A DNA stretch of 32,615 nucleotides from Pseudomonas sp. (GTDB taxonomy: Bacteria; Pseudomonadota; Gammaproteobacteria; Pseudomonadales; Pseudomonadaceae), in assembly GCF_030696055.1 (NCBI RefSeq), contig NZ_JAUYNP010000312.1:1-32615 (forward strand), read 5' to 3'. The first letter of the stretch is position 1. Every line of letters begins with the position of its first letter. Shown piece by piece: positions 21,907-32,615 of the stretch. The notes beneath the pieces are model-generated. The model saw only the letters and a program-made list of their open reading frames with translations. It did not search any database and had not been told where the DNA came from. The position numbers were made by a program, and so were the translations under genes.

Positions 21907-22496
21907 ATAGTGCTGCCCTGAATGCTTACCCCCTTAACCCCGAGTTCTTTATGCACCCGAAATCGCTCCTCCAGGCCGCTAAAGGCTGCGGCGCCCGCCT
22001 GATCTGCGCCCTGGCCCTGCTCGGCGCGCTGCCGGCCGCGGCCCACGAAGGCCACGAGCACGGCGCCGCCCCCGTCGCCCCGGCGCAAGCCGGCAACCCG
22101 CGCGCCAGCGCCGTCTCTGCGGACTTCGAGCTGGTCGCCGAGCTCGATGGCCACCAGCTGCGGCTGTATCTGGACCGCTATGCCGACAACAGCCCGGTGC
22201 TGGACGCCAGCATCGAAGTCGAAAGTGGCGACTGGAAAGCCCAGGCGCAACTCGACGGTGACAGCTACCGGGTGGCGCAGACGCCCTTCCAGGCCGGCAG
22301 CCGCACCCCGCTGATCTTCACCATAGTCACGCCAGACAGCGCCGACCTGCTGGAAACCACCCTGGAGCTGCCGGCAGCAACGACACCGGCCGCGCACACC
22401 AGTCGCTGGCCCTGGTTGGCGGCTGGCACCACGCTATTGGTCGTGCTGGCGCTGGCCGCCGCCCTGCTCCGCCGCAAACGAGGGAACGCGCAATGA
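21903..22496 (+). CDS. His-rich anchored periplasmic protein of the efflux cassette
   Basis: A 197-residue protein with a signal peptide ending ALPAAA, followed by the metal-binding-like HEGHEHG. A soluble beta-rich domain comes next (FELVAELDGHQLRLYLDRYADNSPVLDASIEVESGDWKAQ), then one membrane helix (about residues 168-188) and a basic end (RRKRGNAQ). It overlaps both neighbours (ATGA on each side), so it is an integral part of the operon. The first 16 residues before a second ATG at 21951 look unlike a signal peptide; the true start may be there. It probably hands metal to, or senses metal for, the adaptor. This is inferred from context and the His-rich motif. Confidence 0.75.
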   Translation: MNSAALNAYPLNPEFFMHPKSLLQAAKGCGARLICALALLGALPAAAHEGHEHGAAPVAPAQAGNPRASAVSADFELVAELDGHQLRLYLDRYADNSPVLDASIEVESGDWKAQAQLDGDSYRVAQTPFQAGSRTPLIFTIVTPDSADLLETTLELPAATTPAAHTSRWPWLAAGTTLLVVLALAAALLRRKRGNAQ

Positions 22497-23599
22497 ACAA
22501 GCCATTCTGGATAGCCGCGGGCCTGGCCCTGGCCTTTAACCTGGCTCTGACCTTGACCCCAGCCCTCGCTCATGAGGGCCATGACAGCCCGGAGCCAAGC
22601 CAGCCCCTGGCCGGAAACAGCCCCCAGCGCCTGCCCGACGGCAGCGTGTTGCTGCCCAAGCCGGCGCAGCGGCGCCTGGCCATTCGTACCCTGGTCGCCG
22701 AGGAACGGGACAACGCCAAGACCCTGGAGCTGAACGGCCATGTGCTGCTCGACCCGGCCAGCGGCGGGCGGGTCCAGGCGACTCAGGCCGGACGCATCGA
22801 GGCGGCCGCAGACGGCCTGCCGCTGCCCGGCCAGACAGTGCGCCAGGGCCAAGTGCTGGCCTACCTGCAAGCGACCCTCAGCCAGCTCGAGCGGGCCGAA
22901 CAAAATGCCCAACTGGCCGAGCTGAGTGCCGCCCAGGCGCTGGCGGACAAGCGCCTGCAACGCCTGCGCGCCCTGGCCGACAGCGTGCCGCGCAAGGACA
23001 TCGAAGCGGCCGCCAGCGAGGCCAGCAGCCTGCGCGCCCGCCTGGCGGCGCTGCGCCAAGGCGTTTCCGGGCGCGAGGCCCTGCGCGCCCCGGTCGGCGG
23101 CGTACTGGCGACGGTGGCGGTGGTCAACGGCCAGGTGGTCGAGGCCAAGGAGTTGCTGTTCGAGCTAGTCGACCCCGAGCGCCTGATGATCGAGGCCGAA
23201 GCCTACGATGCGAGCCTGGTCGAACAACTGGAAGGCGCCAGCCTGGCCGGCGACAGCGCCACGCTGGTGTTTCTCGGCGGCGGCCGCGCCCTGCGCGATG
23301 GCGCCCTGCCGCTGCTGTTTCGCGCCGAGCGGCCGAGCCACGCCTATGCCCTGGGCCAGCCGGTCAAGCTGATCGCGCGCACCCGTCTGAAGCTGCGCGG
23401 CGTGGCGCTGCCGAGCTCAGCCGTGGTGCGCAACGCCGCCAACGAGGCGGTGGTCTGGGTGCATGTCGAGGCCGAGCGCTTCACCCCGGTGCCGGTGCAA
23501 GTCAGCCCGTTGGATGGCGAGACCCTGGTGGCCCAGGGGCTGAGCTCCGGTCAACGCGTGGTGACCCAAGGCGCCACCCTACTCAACCAAATTCGCTAA
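22493..23599 (+). CDS. periplasmic adaptor subunit of HME-RND efflux (CzcB/CusB type)
   Basis: A 368-residue membrane fusion protein. The signal peptide is cleaved near Ala26, exposing HEGHDS, a likely metal-binding N-terminus. A barrel-sandwich half (RVQATQAGRIEAAADGLPLPGQTVRQGQVLAYLQ), a helical hairpin (LSQLERAEQNAQLAELSAAQALADKRLQRLRAL) and the second half (LRAPVGGVLATVAVVNGQVVEAKELLFELVDP) follow, then beta-barrel and membrane-proximal domains. It couples the permease to the TolC-type channel. The ATG overlaps the previous stop. Its own TAA shares a base with the repeat at 23599-23740. Confidence 0.92.
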   Translation: MNKPFWIAAGLALAFNLALTLTPALAHEGHDSPEPSQPLAGNSPQRLPDGSVLLPKPAQRRLAIRTLVAEERDNAKTLELNGHVLLDPASGGRVQATQAGRIEAAADGLPLPGQTVRQGQVLAYLQATLSQLERAEQNAQLAELSAAQALADKRLQRLRALADSVPRKDIEAAASEASSLRARLAALRQGVSGREALRAPVGGVLATVAVVNGQVVEAKELLFELVDPERLMIEAEAYDASLVEQLEGASLAGDSATLVFLGGGRALRDGALPLLFRAERPSHAYALGQPVKLIARTRLKLRGVALPSSAVVRNAANEAVVWVHVEAERFTPVPVQVSPLDGETLVAQGLSSGQRVVTQGATLLNQIR

Positions 23600-23740
23600 G
23601 AACCTGTTCACGATCGTCGCGAGCGAAGGTCAGGCAAGGCAAAAATGGCTGAGGAAGCGGAGTTTACGAGTTGTAAATGAGCATTCCGAAGCCATTTTTA
23701 ACGCCGCATGACCGAGCGCAGCAGATCGTGAACAGGTTCT
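23599..23740 (+). repeat. ~142-bp MITE-like element, copy A (inside the efflux operon)
   Basis: It has 17-bp perfect terminal inverted repeats (AGAACCTGTTCACGATC at 23599-23615 and its complement at 23724-23740). The internal ~90 bases match the core of the element at 29001-29138 read in the opposite direction, sharing GGCAAAAA, GCGCAGTTTACG-like and TTGTAAATGAGCATT stretches. It starts on the last base of the adaptor stop codon and ends right before the GAGGAG ribosome site of the permease gene. Confidence 0.8.
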
Positions 23741-23752
23741 GAGGAGCCGTGC

Positions 23753-26851
<3,099 letters not shown>

Positions 26852-26919
26852 TGCCCGTGCCCCTGCTGCCTAACCCTTCAATAAGGCTATGTACCAATTA
26901 CGTGTTGCTCGCGGCTTTT

Positions 26920-27083
26920 GTAGGGTGGGTTAGTGGCGCAGAGCAGGGTTTGAACATCAACTGCGGAATTTGTGCGCCACGTAACCCACCAAGCGCTGAT
27001 CGGTCTGCCCCATCTGGTGGGTTACGGCGCAACCGACTACGCACCAGCAGATAGCCCGTGGTCATGCGCCTAACCCACCCTAC
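26920..27083. repeat. 164-bp REPIN made of two long GTAG-led hairpins
   Basis: The outer arms are a 14-bp perfect inverted repeat (GTAGGGTGGGTTAG, 26920-26933 and 27070-27083). Inside, a second pair (GTAACCCACCA, 26981-26991, and its complement, 27015-27025) allows each half to fold into its own long hairpin: the left half pairs GGTGGGTTAGTGGCGCA with TGCGCCACGTAACCCACC, and the right half does the equivalent. It fills most of the 264-base gap between the permease gene and the last gene of the cassette. Confidence 0.8.
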
Positions 27084-27115
27084 GAGCTTTGAATAAACCC
27101 AACCGAGGAAAAACC

Positions 27116-27490
27116 ATGATGAAAAGCCAACTGCTCGCCCTGCTCTGCTCCAGCCTGTTCAGCCTGCCGGTCTTCGCCCACGGCTCGCTGGAACCGGCCC
27201 ACGGCGGCGTGATAGTCGAAGGCAAGAGCATCACCGCCGAGCTGGTCGCCACGCCCGAGAGCCTGGCGGTGTACCTGAGCAACCACGGCAAGCCGGTGGA
27301 CGCCCAGGGCGCCGCCGGCGAGGTGCTGCTGCTGAGCGCCGGCAAGAAGGCCAGCGTGCCGCTGGCCTCAGCCGAGGGCAATCGACTCGAGGGCAACGGC
27401 GACTACCAACTGGCTCCCGGCGCCAAGGCCATCGTCAAGCTGAGCGTGCCGGACAGCGGTGACGAGCAGCTGCGCTTTAGCCTGCCCTAA
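27116..27490 (+). CDS. small periplasmic protein at the end of the efflux cassette
   Basis: A 124-residue exported protein; the signal peptide (MMKSQLLALLCSSLFSLPVFA) leaves a mature N-terminus HGSLEPAHGG. The rest looks like one beta-sandwich domain (ITAELVATPESLAVYLSNHGKPVDAQGAAGEVLLLSAGKK … DYQLAPGAKAIVKLSV). The exposed N-terminal His and a second His in HGG could bind a metal, and the fold pattern resembles the soluble domain of the His-rich protein at 21903. GAGGAA at 27105 supports the first of two adjacent ATGs. It is separated from the permease gene by a REPIN but probably belongs to the same system. Confidence 0.75.
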   Translation: MMKSQLLALLCSSLFSLPVFAHGSLEPAHGGVIVEGKSITAELVATPESLAVYLSNHGKPVDAQGAAGEVLLLSAGKKASVPLASAEGNRLEGNGDYQLAPGAKAIVKLSVPDSGDEQLRFSLP

Positions 27491-27500
27491 CCCTAGAACC

Positions 27501-27540
27501 GCCAGCGCAGACTGCCGGGTTTCACGCCGTCTGCGCTGGC
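27501..27540 (+). terminator. hairpin ending the efflux cassette
   Basis: A perfect 12-bp inverted repeat (GCCAGCGCAGAC / GTCTGCGCTGGC) with a 16-base loop begins 10 bases after the stop at 27490. There is no clear T run, so termination strength is uncertain. Confidence 0.6.
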
Positions 27541-27712
27541 CGAGACTGATAGTTCTATGCGCCGATCATGGGCGCTAATTCCGGCGGTTTGGCTGTAACA
27601 GTCACGCTGGCAACGGCCACGCCAGCAGGCTTGACGCTGTTGATCCGAGCCGATAGGGGTGACCACCAGGGTCGACTCCCTCCGGCTGCAGAAAATGCAA
27701 GTGTCCGATCCA
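27541..27712. other. unassigned gap between convergent genes
   Basis: About 170 bases between the hairpin and the REC-EAL stop. The minus strand stays open in two frames, but neither has a start codon with a ribosome site or a recognisable family. Nothing further is supported here. Confidence 0.3.
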
Positions 27713-28984
27713 TTAGCTGCCCGGCAATCCACCTGCCAGGACCTGCAGCACGCCGTCCATGGGCCCCAGGTCCTGCATACGCTGTTGGTTGTCGCGCCAC
27801 CAGGGCAGCAGCGCGTCGCCGGGCATCGGCTTGCCAACGAAATAGCCCTGCACCTCGCCACAGCCCAGGTCACGCAGCAGCAGCCAGTCCTCTAGGGTTT
27901 CCACCCCCTCGGCGACCACTTCGAGGTTGAGTTTGCTGGCGATATCCAGGGCGCTCTCCAGCAGAATGCGCAGGTGCCGATTATGGCTGGCGCCATGCAC
28001 GAAGGCGCGGTCCACCTTGAGTTCGGTGCAGGGCACCCGCGACAGCTGCAACATGCAGGAAAAGCCCGTGCCGTAGTCGTCCACCGACAGACCGAAGCCC
28101 TTCAGGCGCAGGCGCGCCAGCGTGCCCAGGGTGGTGCCGAGATCGGTCATGATCGCGCTCTCGGTGATTTCCAGAATCACATGCTGCGGCGCTATACCGC
28201 TGACCGCCACCCGCTCGATGATCGCATCGGCCAGCCTGGAGTCGGCCAGGGAGCGCGCCGACAGGTTGAGCGAAAAGCTGATCGGCAGCCCCGCCGCATG
28301 CCACTTGCGGCACTGACGCAGCGCCATATCGAGCATCTGCAGGGTCAGCTCGGACATATAGCGGCTGCCTTCGACCAACTCGATAAAGTGCCCCGGGGTC
28401 AGCAGGCCATGCTCCGGGTGCTCCCAGCGCACCAGGGCTTCCACGCCCTTGAGGCTGCCATCGGCGAGCCGCACCTTGGGCTGGAAATAGGCCACGAACT
28501 CCTTCGCGCGCAGCGCGCGGAATACCTCCTGCTCGGTCAGCGCGGGGCCTGGCGTCCAGTGTTCGGAGGCGCGGCTGCTGAGCGGCGTCACCGAGAAACG
28601 GCCCAGGCTGGCCAGCAAGTGGTCATGCACTATGGGCTTCTGCAGCACCCCGAGCAGGCGCAGGCCCAGGCTTTTGCCCATGTTTTCCACTACGTTGAGC
28701 AGCACATGTTCCCGCGCGCTGGCCAACACCACCGGCGGCGCCTGCTCCAGGCGCGCCAACTCATGCAACACCTGCACGCCATCCATACCGGGCATTTCCA
28801 GATCGAGAATGATCGCCTCGATCTGCGGCTTGGCTTTCACCTGCGCGAGTGCATCGAAACCATTCACCGCCTGCTGAATGTCGGCGATGCCCATTGCGCG
28901 GCACAACTCGGCGATGAACTGGCGCTGCAGTTCACTGTCGTCAACGACCAGCACATGCTGGGGAAGCCTATTGGTGCTTAGCAT
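27713..28984 (-). CDS. REC-EAL response regulator, probable c-di-GMP phosphodiesterase
   Basis: A 423-residue two-domain protein. The receiver domain (about residues 9-130) has the acidic pair D15/D16, phosphoacceptor Asp61 (LDLEMPGMDG) and Lys116 (LQKP). The EAL domain (about 150-400) keeps all the residues I associate with activity: E182-A-L184, NLSA, EITES, DDYGTGFS, LKVDRAF, VVAEGVET and the final Gln in VQGYFVGKP. It should hydrolyse c-di-GMP in a phosphorylation-dependent way, like RocR. AAGGAGG upstream gives a very strong start. It follows cheB on the same strand, separated only by a ~138-bp repeat, which links the chemosensory system to c-di-GMP turnover. Confidence 0.93.
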   Translation of the reverse strand: MLSTNRLPQHVLVVDDSELQRQFIAELCRAMGIADIQQAVNGFDALAQVKAKPQIEAIILDLEMPGMDGVQVLHELARLEQAPPVVLASAREHVLLNVVENMGKSLGLRLLGVLQKPIVHDHLLASLGRFSVTPLSSRASEHWTPGPALTEQEVFRALRAKEFVAYFQPKVRLADGSLKGVEALVRWEHPEHGLLTPGHFIELVEGSRYMSELTLQMLDMALRQCRKWHAAGLPISFSLNLSARSLADSRLADAIIERVAVSGIAPQHVILEITESAIMTDLGTTLGTLARLRLKGFGLSVDDYGTGFSCMLQLSRVPCTELKVDRAFVHGASHNRHLRILLESALDIASKLNLEVVAEGVETLEDWLLLRDLGCGEVQGYFVGKPMPGDALLPWWRDNQQRMQDLGPMDGVLQVLAGGLPGS

Positions 28985-29000
28985 GACCGCCTCCTTTACC

Positions 29001-29138
29001 AGGCTGTTGAAAAACTACCTACGTTGCCGATACGGCGTTAAAAACGGCCTCAAAATGCTCATTTACAACACGTAAACTGCGCTTTTTCGGCCGTTTTTGC
29101 CTTGTCTCGACTGCCTCGCCTACATTTTTCAACGGCCT
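29001..29138 (-). repeat. ~138-bp MITE-like element, copy B (inside the che operon)
   Basis: The terminal inverted repeats AGGCTGTTGAAAAA and TTTTTCAACGGCCT differ at one position. The core, read on the minus strand, matches copy A at 23599-23740, but the ends are different. The element begins 1 base from the cheB stop codon and ends a few bases before the ribosome site of the REC-EAL gene, the same placement as copy A. Confidence 0.8.
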
Positions 29139-29139
29139 G

Positions 29140-30210
29140 TTACCTGCCATTGGTGACCGCCCTGGAGATGTCGCCCAGGGCTATCACCTGATCCACGCCA
29201 CCCATTTTGATGGCCTCTCTCGGCATACCGAACACCACACAACTGGCTTCATCCTGGGCATAGGTGCGTGCCCCGCTCTCGTGCAGTTCCTTCAAACCCC
29301 GGGCGCCGTCATCGCCCATGCCGGTCATGATGATGCCCGTGGCATTTTTCCCGGCGAACTTGGCCACCGAGCGAAACAGCACGTCCACCGAGGGACGGTG
29401 GCGGTTGACCAGCGGGCCATCGACGACCTCGACGTGGTAGTAGGCGCCGCTGCGTTTGAGCAGCATGTGCTTGCCGCCGGGGGCGATCAGGGCCAGGCCG
29501 GGAATCACCCGGTCGTTGTTCTTGGCTTCGCGCACCTCGATCTGCGCTAGCCCGTTCAGGCGCGCGGCGAAGGAGGCGGTAAACTTTTCCGGCATGTGCT
29601 GCACTATGACGATGCCGGGGGACACCCGCGGCAGTGCGGTCAGCACCACCTCCAGGGCCTGGGTGCCGCCGGTGGAGGTGCCGATGGCGACTATCCGCTC
29701 GGTGGTTTGCGCCATGGCCTGGCCGTTGCCTGGCAGCAGGATGGCGTCGGCATTCAGCTTCACTGCCACCGGCGCAAGCGTGGCGCTGTGGCGGGCCAGC
29801 TGTTTGACATTGGCCTGGGCGGCGGCTCTGACCGCCGCCACCAGCTCGGCGGATGATTCTTGCAGAAAACCTTTCAGCCCGACCTTGGGCTTGGTGATGA
29901 TTTCCACTGCCCCGGCCGCGAGCGCCTGCAAGGTGGTTTCCGCGCCTTTCTCCGTGAGCGAGGAGCAGATCACCACCGGGGTCGGCCGCTCGGCCATGAT
30001 TTTCTTCAGAAAGGTGAGGCCGTCCATGCGCGGCATTTCCACGTCCAGCACTATCACGTCTGGCCACTCCCGGGCCATTTTGTCCATGGCGAAGAGGGGG
30101 TCGGAGGCAGCGCCTATCACCTGGATATCCGGCTCGCGGTCGAGCAGCGCCAGCACCACCTGGCGCACCACGGCGGAATCATCAACCAGCAGAACCTTGA
30201 TTTTCTTCAT
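29140..30210 (-). CDS. cheB: chemotaxis methylesterase/deamidase CheB
   Basis: A 356-residue response regulator that removes methyl groups from, and deamidates, chemoreceptor glutamates. The receiver domain has D10/D11, phosphoacceptor Asp56 ([11 protein letters not shown]) and TKP. A linker of about 40 residues joins it to the esterase domain with the catalytic triad Ser179 (GTSTGGT), His205 (QHMPEKF) and Asp301 (GMGDDGARG). It starts 8 bases after cheD, and the GAGAGC overlapping the cheD stop probably serves as ribosome site. It opposes CheR in adaptation. Confidence 0.96.
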   Translation of the reverse strand: MKKIKVLLVDDSAVVRQVVLALLDREPDIQVIGAASDPLFAMDKMAREWPDVIVLDVEMPRMDGLTFLKKIMAERPTPVVICSSLTEKGAETTLQALAAGAVEIITKPKVGLKGFLQESSAELVAAVRAAAQANVKQLARHSATLAPVAVKLNADAILLPGNGQAMAQTTERIVAIGTSTGGTQALEVVLTALPRVSPGIVIVQHMPEKFTASFAARLNGLAQIEVREAKNNDRVIPGLALIAPGGKHMLLKRSGAYYHVEVVDGPLVNRHRPSVDVLFRSVAKFAGKNATGIIMTGMGDDGARGLKELHESGARTYAQDEASCVVFGMPREAIKMGGVDQVIALGDISRAVTNGR

Positions 30211-30218
30211 AGACGTTT

Positions 30219-30701
30219 TCAGCTCTCGATTAAGTCTTGATGGCGGACCCAGACATGGCCGCTACTGATATCGAAGATCACGTTGCGGTGCCCTTTGCGC
30301 CCCAAATCCTCGGCGCTCGGCCGCAGTTGGTGCCGCGTCAGCAGCATGCGGGCGGCTTTGACATTGCTGTGGGCGATATTGGTTGGCTGGCTGTAGCCAG
30401 GGAACATGCTGCCGCCGCCGAACAGCTTGATCTGGTAGTCCTGCGGCCGCGTGTGATGGCGGGCGGCCTCACGCAACAGCAGTTGCATGGCCTCGTCGGC
30501 ATATTTGCCGTCGAGTTGGCGGCCTTGCTGCTGCCGGCTGGGCAGCATGTAATGGCACATGCCGCCGAGCAACCGCTGCGGGTGCCACATGGTGATGGCG
30601 ACGCAGGAGCCCAGCAGGGTGCGCACCCGTACCGGCGCATCGCCGAAATAGAGCTCGCCGGGCAGCAGGGACACGTCGATGACGCGGGCTGGCTGGTTCA
30701 T
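30219..30701 (-). CDS. cheD: chemoreceptor glutamine deamidase CheD
   Basis: A 160-residue CheD. The catalytic pair is visible as Cys33 ([11 protein letters not shown]) and His50 (GGMCHYMLP), and the conserved KLFGGGSMF and family C-terminal region ([12 protein letters not shown]) follow. It deamidates specific receptor glutamines to glutamates. The ATG at 30701 overlaps the TGA of cheR by four bases (ATGA), so the two are coupled. Confidence 0.95.
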   Translation of the reverse strand: MNQPARVIDVSLLPGELYFGDAPVRVRTLLGSCVAITMWHPQRLLGGMCHYMLPSRQQQGRQLDGKYADEAMQLLLREAARHHTRPQDYQIKLFGGGSMFPGYSQPTNIAHSNVKAARMLLTRHQLRPSAEDLGRKGHRNVIFDISSGHVWVRHQDLIES

Positions 30702-31504
30702 GGCTTGCGGTAGATCGAGGGTTTGATCGGTTTCAGGGCCGTGCTGACACCGTTTAGGCTTTCCGAATGGCTGACGATGAAATAGCCGCCGGGCTTGAGC
30801 AACGGCAGCATGCGCGCGACCACCTTCTGCTTGGTTTCCTGGTCGAAATAGATCATCACGTTGCGCAGGAAGATCACGTCGAACTCGCCGAGATTGGGCA
30901 GCGCCTCGTTGAGGTTGATCTGCATAAAGTGCACCCGGCTGCGCAGGCTGCGCTCGATCAGGAAGGTGCCGTCCTGGTTGCCCGTGCCCTTCAGGCAATG
31001 CTTGACCAGCAGCGGCTGGGGGATGCTGTGCGCCCGCGTCATCGGGTAGTGCCCCGCGCTGGCCTTGGCCAACACCTGGCTGCTGATATCGGAGCCGATG
31101 ATTTCCCAGGGCGTGCTGCCCAGGCCATCGGCCAGGGTCATGGCCAGGCTGTAGGCCTCCTCGCCGGAAGAACTGGCGGCGCTCCACAGGCGCAAGGTCC
31201 TGCCCGGCAGGGCCTTGGGCAACACCTGCTCACGGAGAAAGTCGAAATGCTTGGGTTCGCGGAAGAAATAGGTTTCGTTGGTGGTCAGCAGATCCAGCGC
31301 GACCTGCAACTCAGTCGCGGCGCCGTGGCCCATGATCAGCTGAAAATAATCGCCATAGGTTTCCAGCTGATGGTGCTTCAGGCGTTTGAACAGACGCCCG
31401 GCCACCAGGGCCTTCTTCGCCGGCGTCAGGTTGATGCCGGCGGTGCGATACAGCCAGGCCTGGAACTGCCGAAACTCGCCATCCTTAAGCGCTACTGCGT
31501 TCAC
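30698..31504 (-). CDS. cheR: chemotaxis methyltransferase CheR
   Basis: A 268-residue S-adenosylmethionine-dependent enzyme that methylates receptor glutamates. An N-terminal helical domain (to about residue 80, including KALVAGRLFKRLK) is followed by TTNETYFFREPKHF, the SAM motif LRLWSAASSSGEEAYSLAM, IGSDISSQVLAKA, and the FLRNVMIYFD block. A GTG at 31504 is the start: AAGGA stands 9 bases upstream, and no in-frame ATG gives the expected N-terminus. The frame continues upstream without a better start. Confidence 0.95.
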   Translation of the reverse strand: MNAVALKDGEFRQFQAWLYRTAGINLTPAKKALVAGRLFKRLKHHQLETYGDYFQLIMGHGAATELQVALDLLTTNETYFFREPKHFDFLREQVLPKALPGRTLRLWSAASSSGEEAYSLAMTLADGLGSTPWEIIGSDISSQVLAKASAGHYPMTRAHSIPQPLLVKHCLKGTGNQDGTFLIERSLRSRVHFMQINLNEALPNLGEFDVIFLRNVMIYFDQETKQKVVARMLPLLKPGGYFIVSHSESLNGVSTALKPIKPSIYRKP

Positions 31505-31552
31505 TATTAGACATCCTTGCCAGCTATGGAAATGGCCGCTCAACCAGCGTCT

Positions 31553-31589
31553 GTTCTGGCCCAGGCGCAGCACGCGCCTCGGCCAGAAC
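31553..31589 (-). promoter_or_regulatory. stable hairpin between cheW and cheR
   Basis: The outer 9-bp arms (GTTCTGGCC and its complement) and the inner 6-bp arms (AGGCGC / GCGCCT) are perfect, with one C-C mismatch and a 5-base loop. It fills the centre of the only sizeable gap (104 bases) in the CheW-CheR-CheD-CheB run. No T tract follows on the minus strand, so it is more likely an attenuator or RNA-stability element than a full terminator. Confidence 0.5.
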
Positions 31590-31608
31590 CCACTATTCAG
31601 CTGAACGC

Positions 31609-32142
31609 TTAAGCGGGCGCCGCCGTCTGCTCGGCGCCGACCTCGGAGAGCATGGCCATCTCGTCGACCGACAGCACGCGGTCGACGTTGAGCACTATGA
31701 CGAACTTGCCCGCCACCTTGGCCATGCCGCTGATAAAGTCGGAACGTATCCGCGCGCCGAAGCTGGGCGCCGGCTCTATCTCGCCGCCGGGGATTTCCAG
31801 CACCGCCGAGACCGCATCCACCATCAGGCCGACATCCTGAGTGCCGTCCTGCGAGTCGGCCTCGATGATGACGATGCACGAGCGCCGGGTGACCCCGGAA
31901 GTCTGCCGGCCAAAGCGCGCCGACAGGTCCACCACCGGCACCACCGCGCCGCGCAGATTGATCACCCCGCGCACGAAGGCCGGCATCAGCGGCACGTTGG
32001 TGAGGTGGCCGTATTCGAGGATTTCCTTGATGCCGAGAATGCCGATGGCAAACATCTCCCCCCCCAGCATAAAGGTCAGGTATTGCGCCTCCTCCTCTGG
32101 GAGGACGGCTTCGGATCGATTTGTGCTAACCAGTGCGCCCAT
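31609..32142 (-). CDS. cheW: chemotaxis coupling protein CheW
   Basis: A 177-residue single-domain CheW that links chemoreceptors to the CheA kinase. The family core is clear: YLTFMLGGEMFAIGILGIKEILEY, the receptor-binding stretch VPLMPAFVRGVINLRGAVVPVVDL, and VGLMVDAVSAVLEI. The ATG at 32142 is chosen because GGAGG stands 8 bases before it; the frame also contains an ATG at 32157 with no ribosome site. The gene begins 14 bases after the receptor gene. Confidence 0.95.
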   Translation of the reverse strand: MGALVSTNRSEAVLPEEEAQYLTFMLGGEMFAIGILGIKEILEYGHLTNVPLMPAFVRGVINLRGAVVPVVDLSARFGRQTSGVTRRSCIVIIEADSQDGTQDVGLMVDAVSAVLEIPGGEIEPAPSFGARIRSDFISGMAKVAGKFVIVLNVDRVLSVDEMAMLSEVGAEQTAAPA

Positions 32143-32156
32143 GTTTGGGACCTCCA

Positions 32157-32615
32157 TCAAAACCGGGTGAATTCGGCTTCCGCCGGGCTGCTGACCAGCA
32201 AGTGGCTGCTGGCCGGATGCGGATGCGGATGCGCGGGGGTATGGGCTTGTGGCTTGGCCACCGGGGCCCGATGCACGGCCACCTTAGGCTGGCTGGCGGC
32301 GGCTGATTCCAGGGTGAAGAAGCTCATGGCCTGCTGCAGTTGCTCGGCCTGACCGCTCATTTCCTCGGCCGTGGCGGCCAGTTCTTCGCTGCTGGAGGCG
32401 TTCTGCTGGGTAATCTGGTTCAGTTGACTCATGGCCGTGTTGATCTGCCCGACCCCTGAGGCTTGCTCCTCGGAAGCCGCGCTGATCTCCTGCACCAGAT
32501 CCGAGGTCTTGTTGATCGAGGGCAGCATGGCGTCCAGCAACTTGCCGGCCTTCTCGGCCAGCTCCACGCTGCTGGAAGACAGCTGGCCGATCTCCTGGGC
32601 GGCGATCTGGCTGCG
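32157..32615 (-). CDS. methyl-accepting chemotaxis protein, C-terminal part (gene runs off the right edge)
   Basis: The last 152 residues of a chemoreceptor. The heptad-rich signalling and methylation helix is visible (IAAQEIGQLSSSSVELAEKAGKLLDAMLP, QEISAASEEQASGVGQINTAMSQLNQITQQNASSSEELAATAEEMSGQAEQL), followed by a flexible, His/Pro/Ala-rich tail (KPQAHTPAHPHPHPASSH) and the end AEFTRF. The sensor domain is outside the window. It is the upstream neighbour of cheW in one operon. Confidence 0.93.
   Translation of the reverse strand, partial: RSQIAAQEIGQLSSSSVELAEKAGKLLDAMLPSINKTSDLVQEISAASEEQASGVGQINTAMSQLNQITQQNASSSEELAATAEEMSGQAEQLQQAMSFFTLESAAASQPKVAVHRAPVAKPQAHTPAHPHPHPASSHLLVSSPAEAEFTRF

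Overview
The window looks like chromosomal DNA from a Pseudomonas-type gammaproteobacterium. The evidence is very high GC, Pseudomonas-like codon use, strong GGAGG-type ribosome sites, and family content (HrpB helicase, a DUF2788 protein, RluE, agmatine catabolism, an HME-RND metal efflux cassette, a CheW-CheR-CheD-CheB operon). Species cannot be fixed from this sequence alone.

Layout. 1-7.7 kb is housekeeping and accessory genes: the N-terminal part of hrpB (-), a lipoprotein and a small secreted protein (+), a VIT/CCC1-type transporter with a strong terminator, an Lrp/AsnC regulator, a DUF2788 membrane protein, rluE (-), a zinc alcohol dehydrogenase and a lipoprotein (+). 7.7-13.0 kb is an agmatine/polyamine locus on the minus strand. 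It reads agmatine deiminase, N-carbamoylputrescine amidase, polyamine-type binding protein, then a second, Tat-exported deiminase paralogue. It is divergent from a LysR-family regulator gene broken by a frameshift.

13.0-18.5 kb is an island-like stretch: an AT-richer Sel1-type gene and an RHS/YD-repeat system split over two tandem ORFs, each with its own signal peptide. The second ORF ends in a variable cysteine-containing tail. A ~98-bp tandem duplication lies at its 5' end. 18.6-19.3 kb is a gene graveyard with a truncated modC tail and palindromic repeats.

19.3-27.5 kb has a secreted DUF1223 protein (-) and a heavy-metal efflux cassette (+): small Cys/His protein, TolC-like outer membrane factor, His-rich anchored periplasmic protein, adaptor, RND permease and a final periplasmic protein. 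27.7-32.6 kb is a chemosensory operon on the minus strand: MCP (partial), cheW, cheR, cheD, cheB, then a REC-EAL cyclic-di-GMP phosphodiesterase, with overlapping or closely spaced genes.

The most interesting structure outside genes is repetitive. At least six GTAG-led palindromes look like REP/REPIN elements, and there is a separate ~140-bp element in two copies. Both copies of the latter lie between the stop codon of one operon gene and the ribosome site of the next, in the same orientation relative to transcription, with different but self-complementary ends. No tRNA, rRNA, CRISPR array or intact transposase gene was seen.
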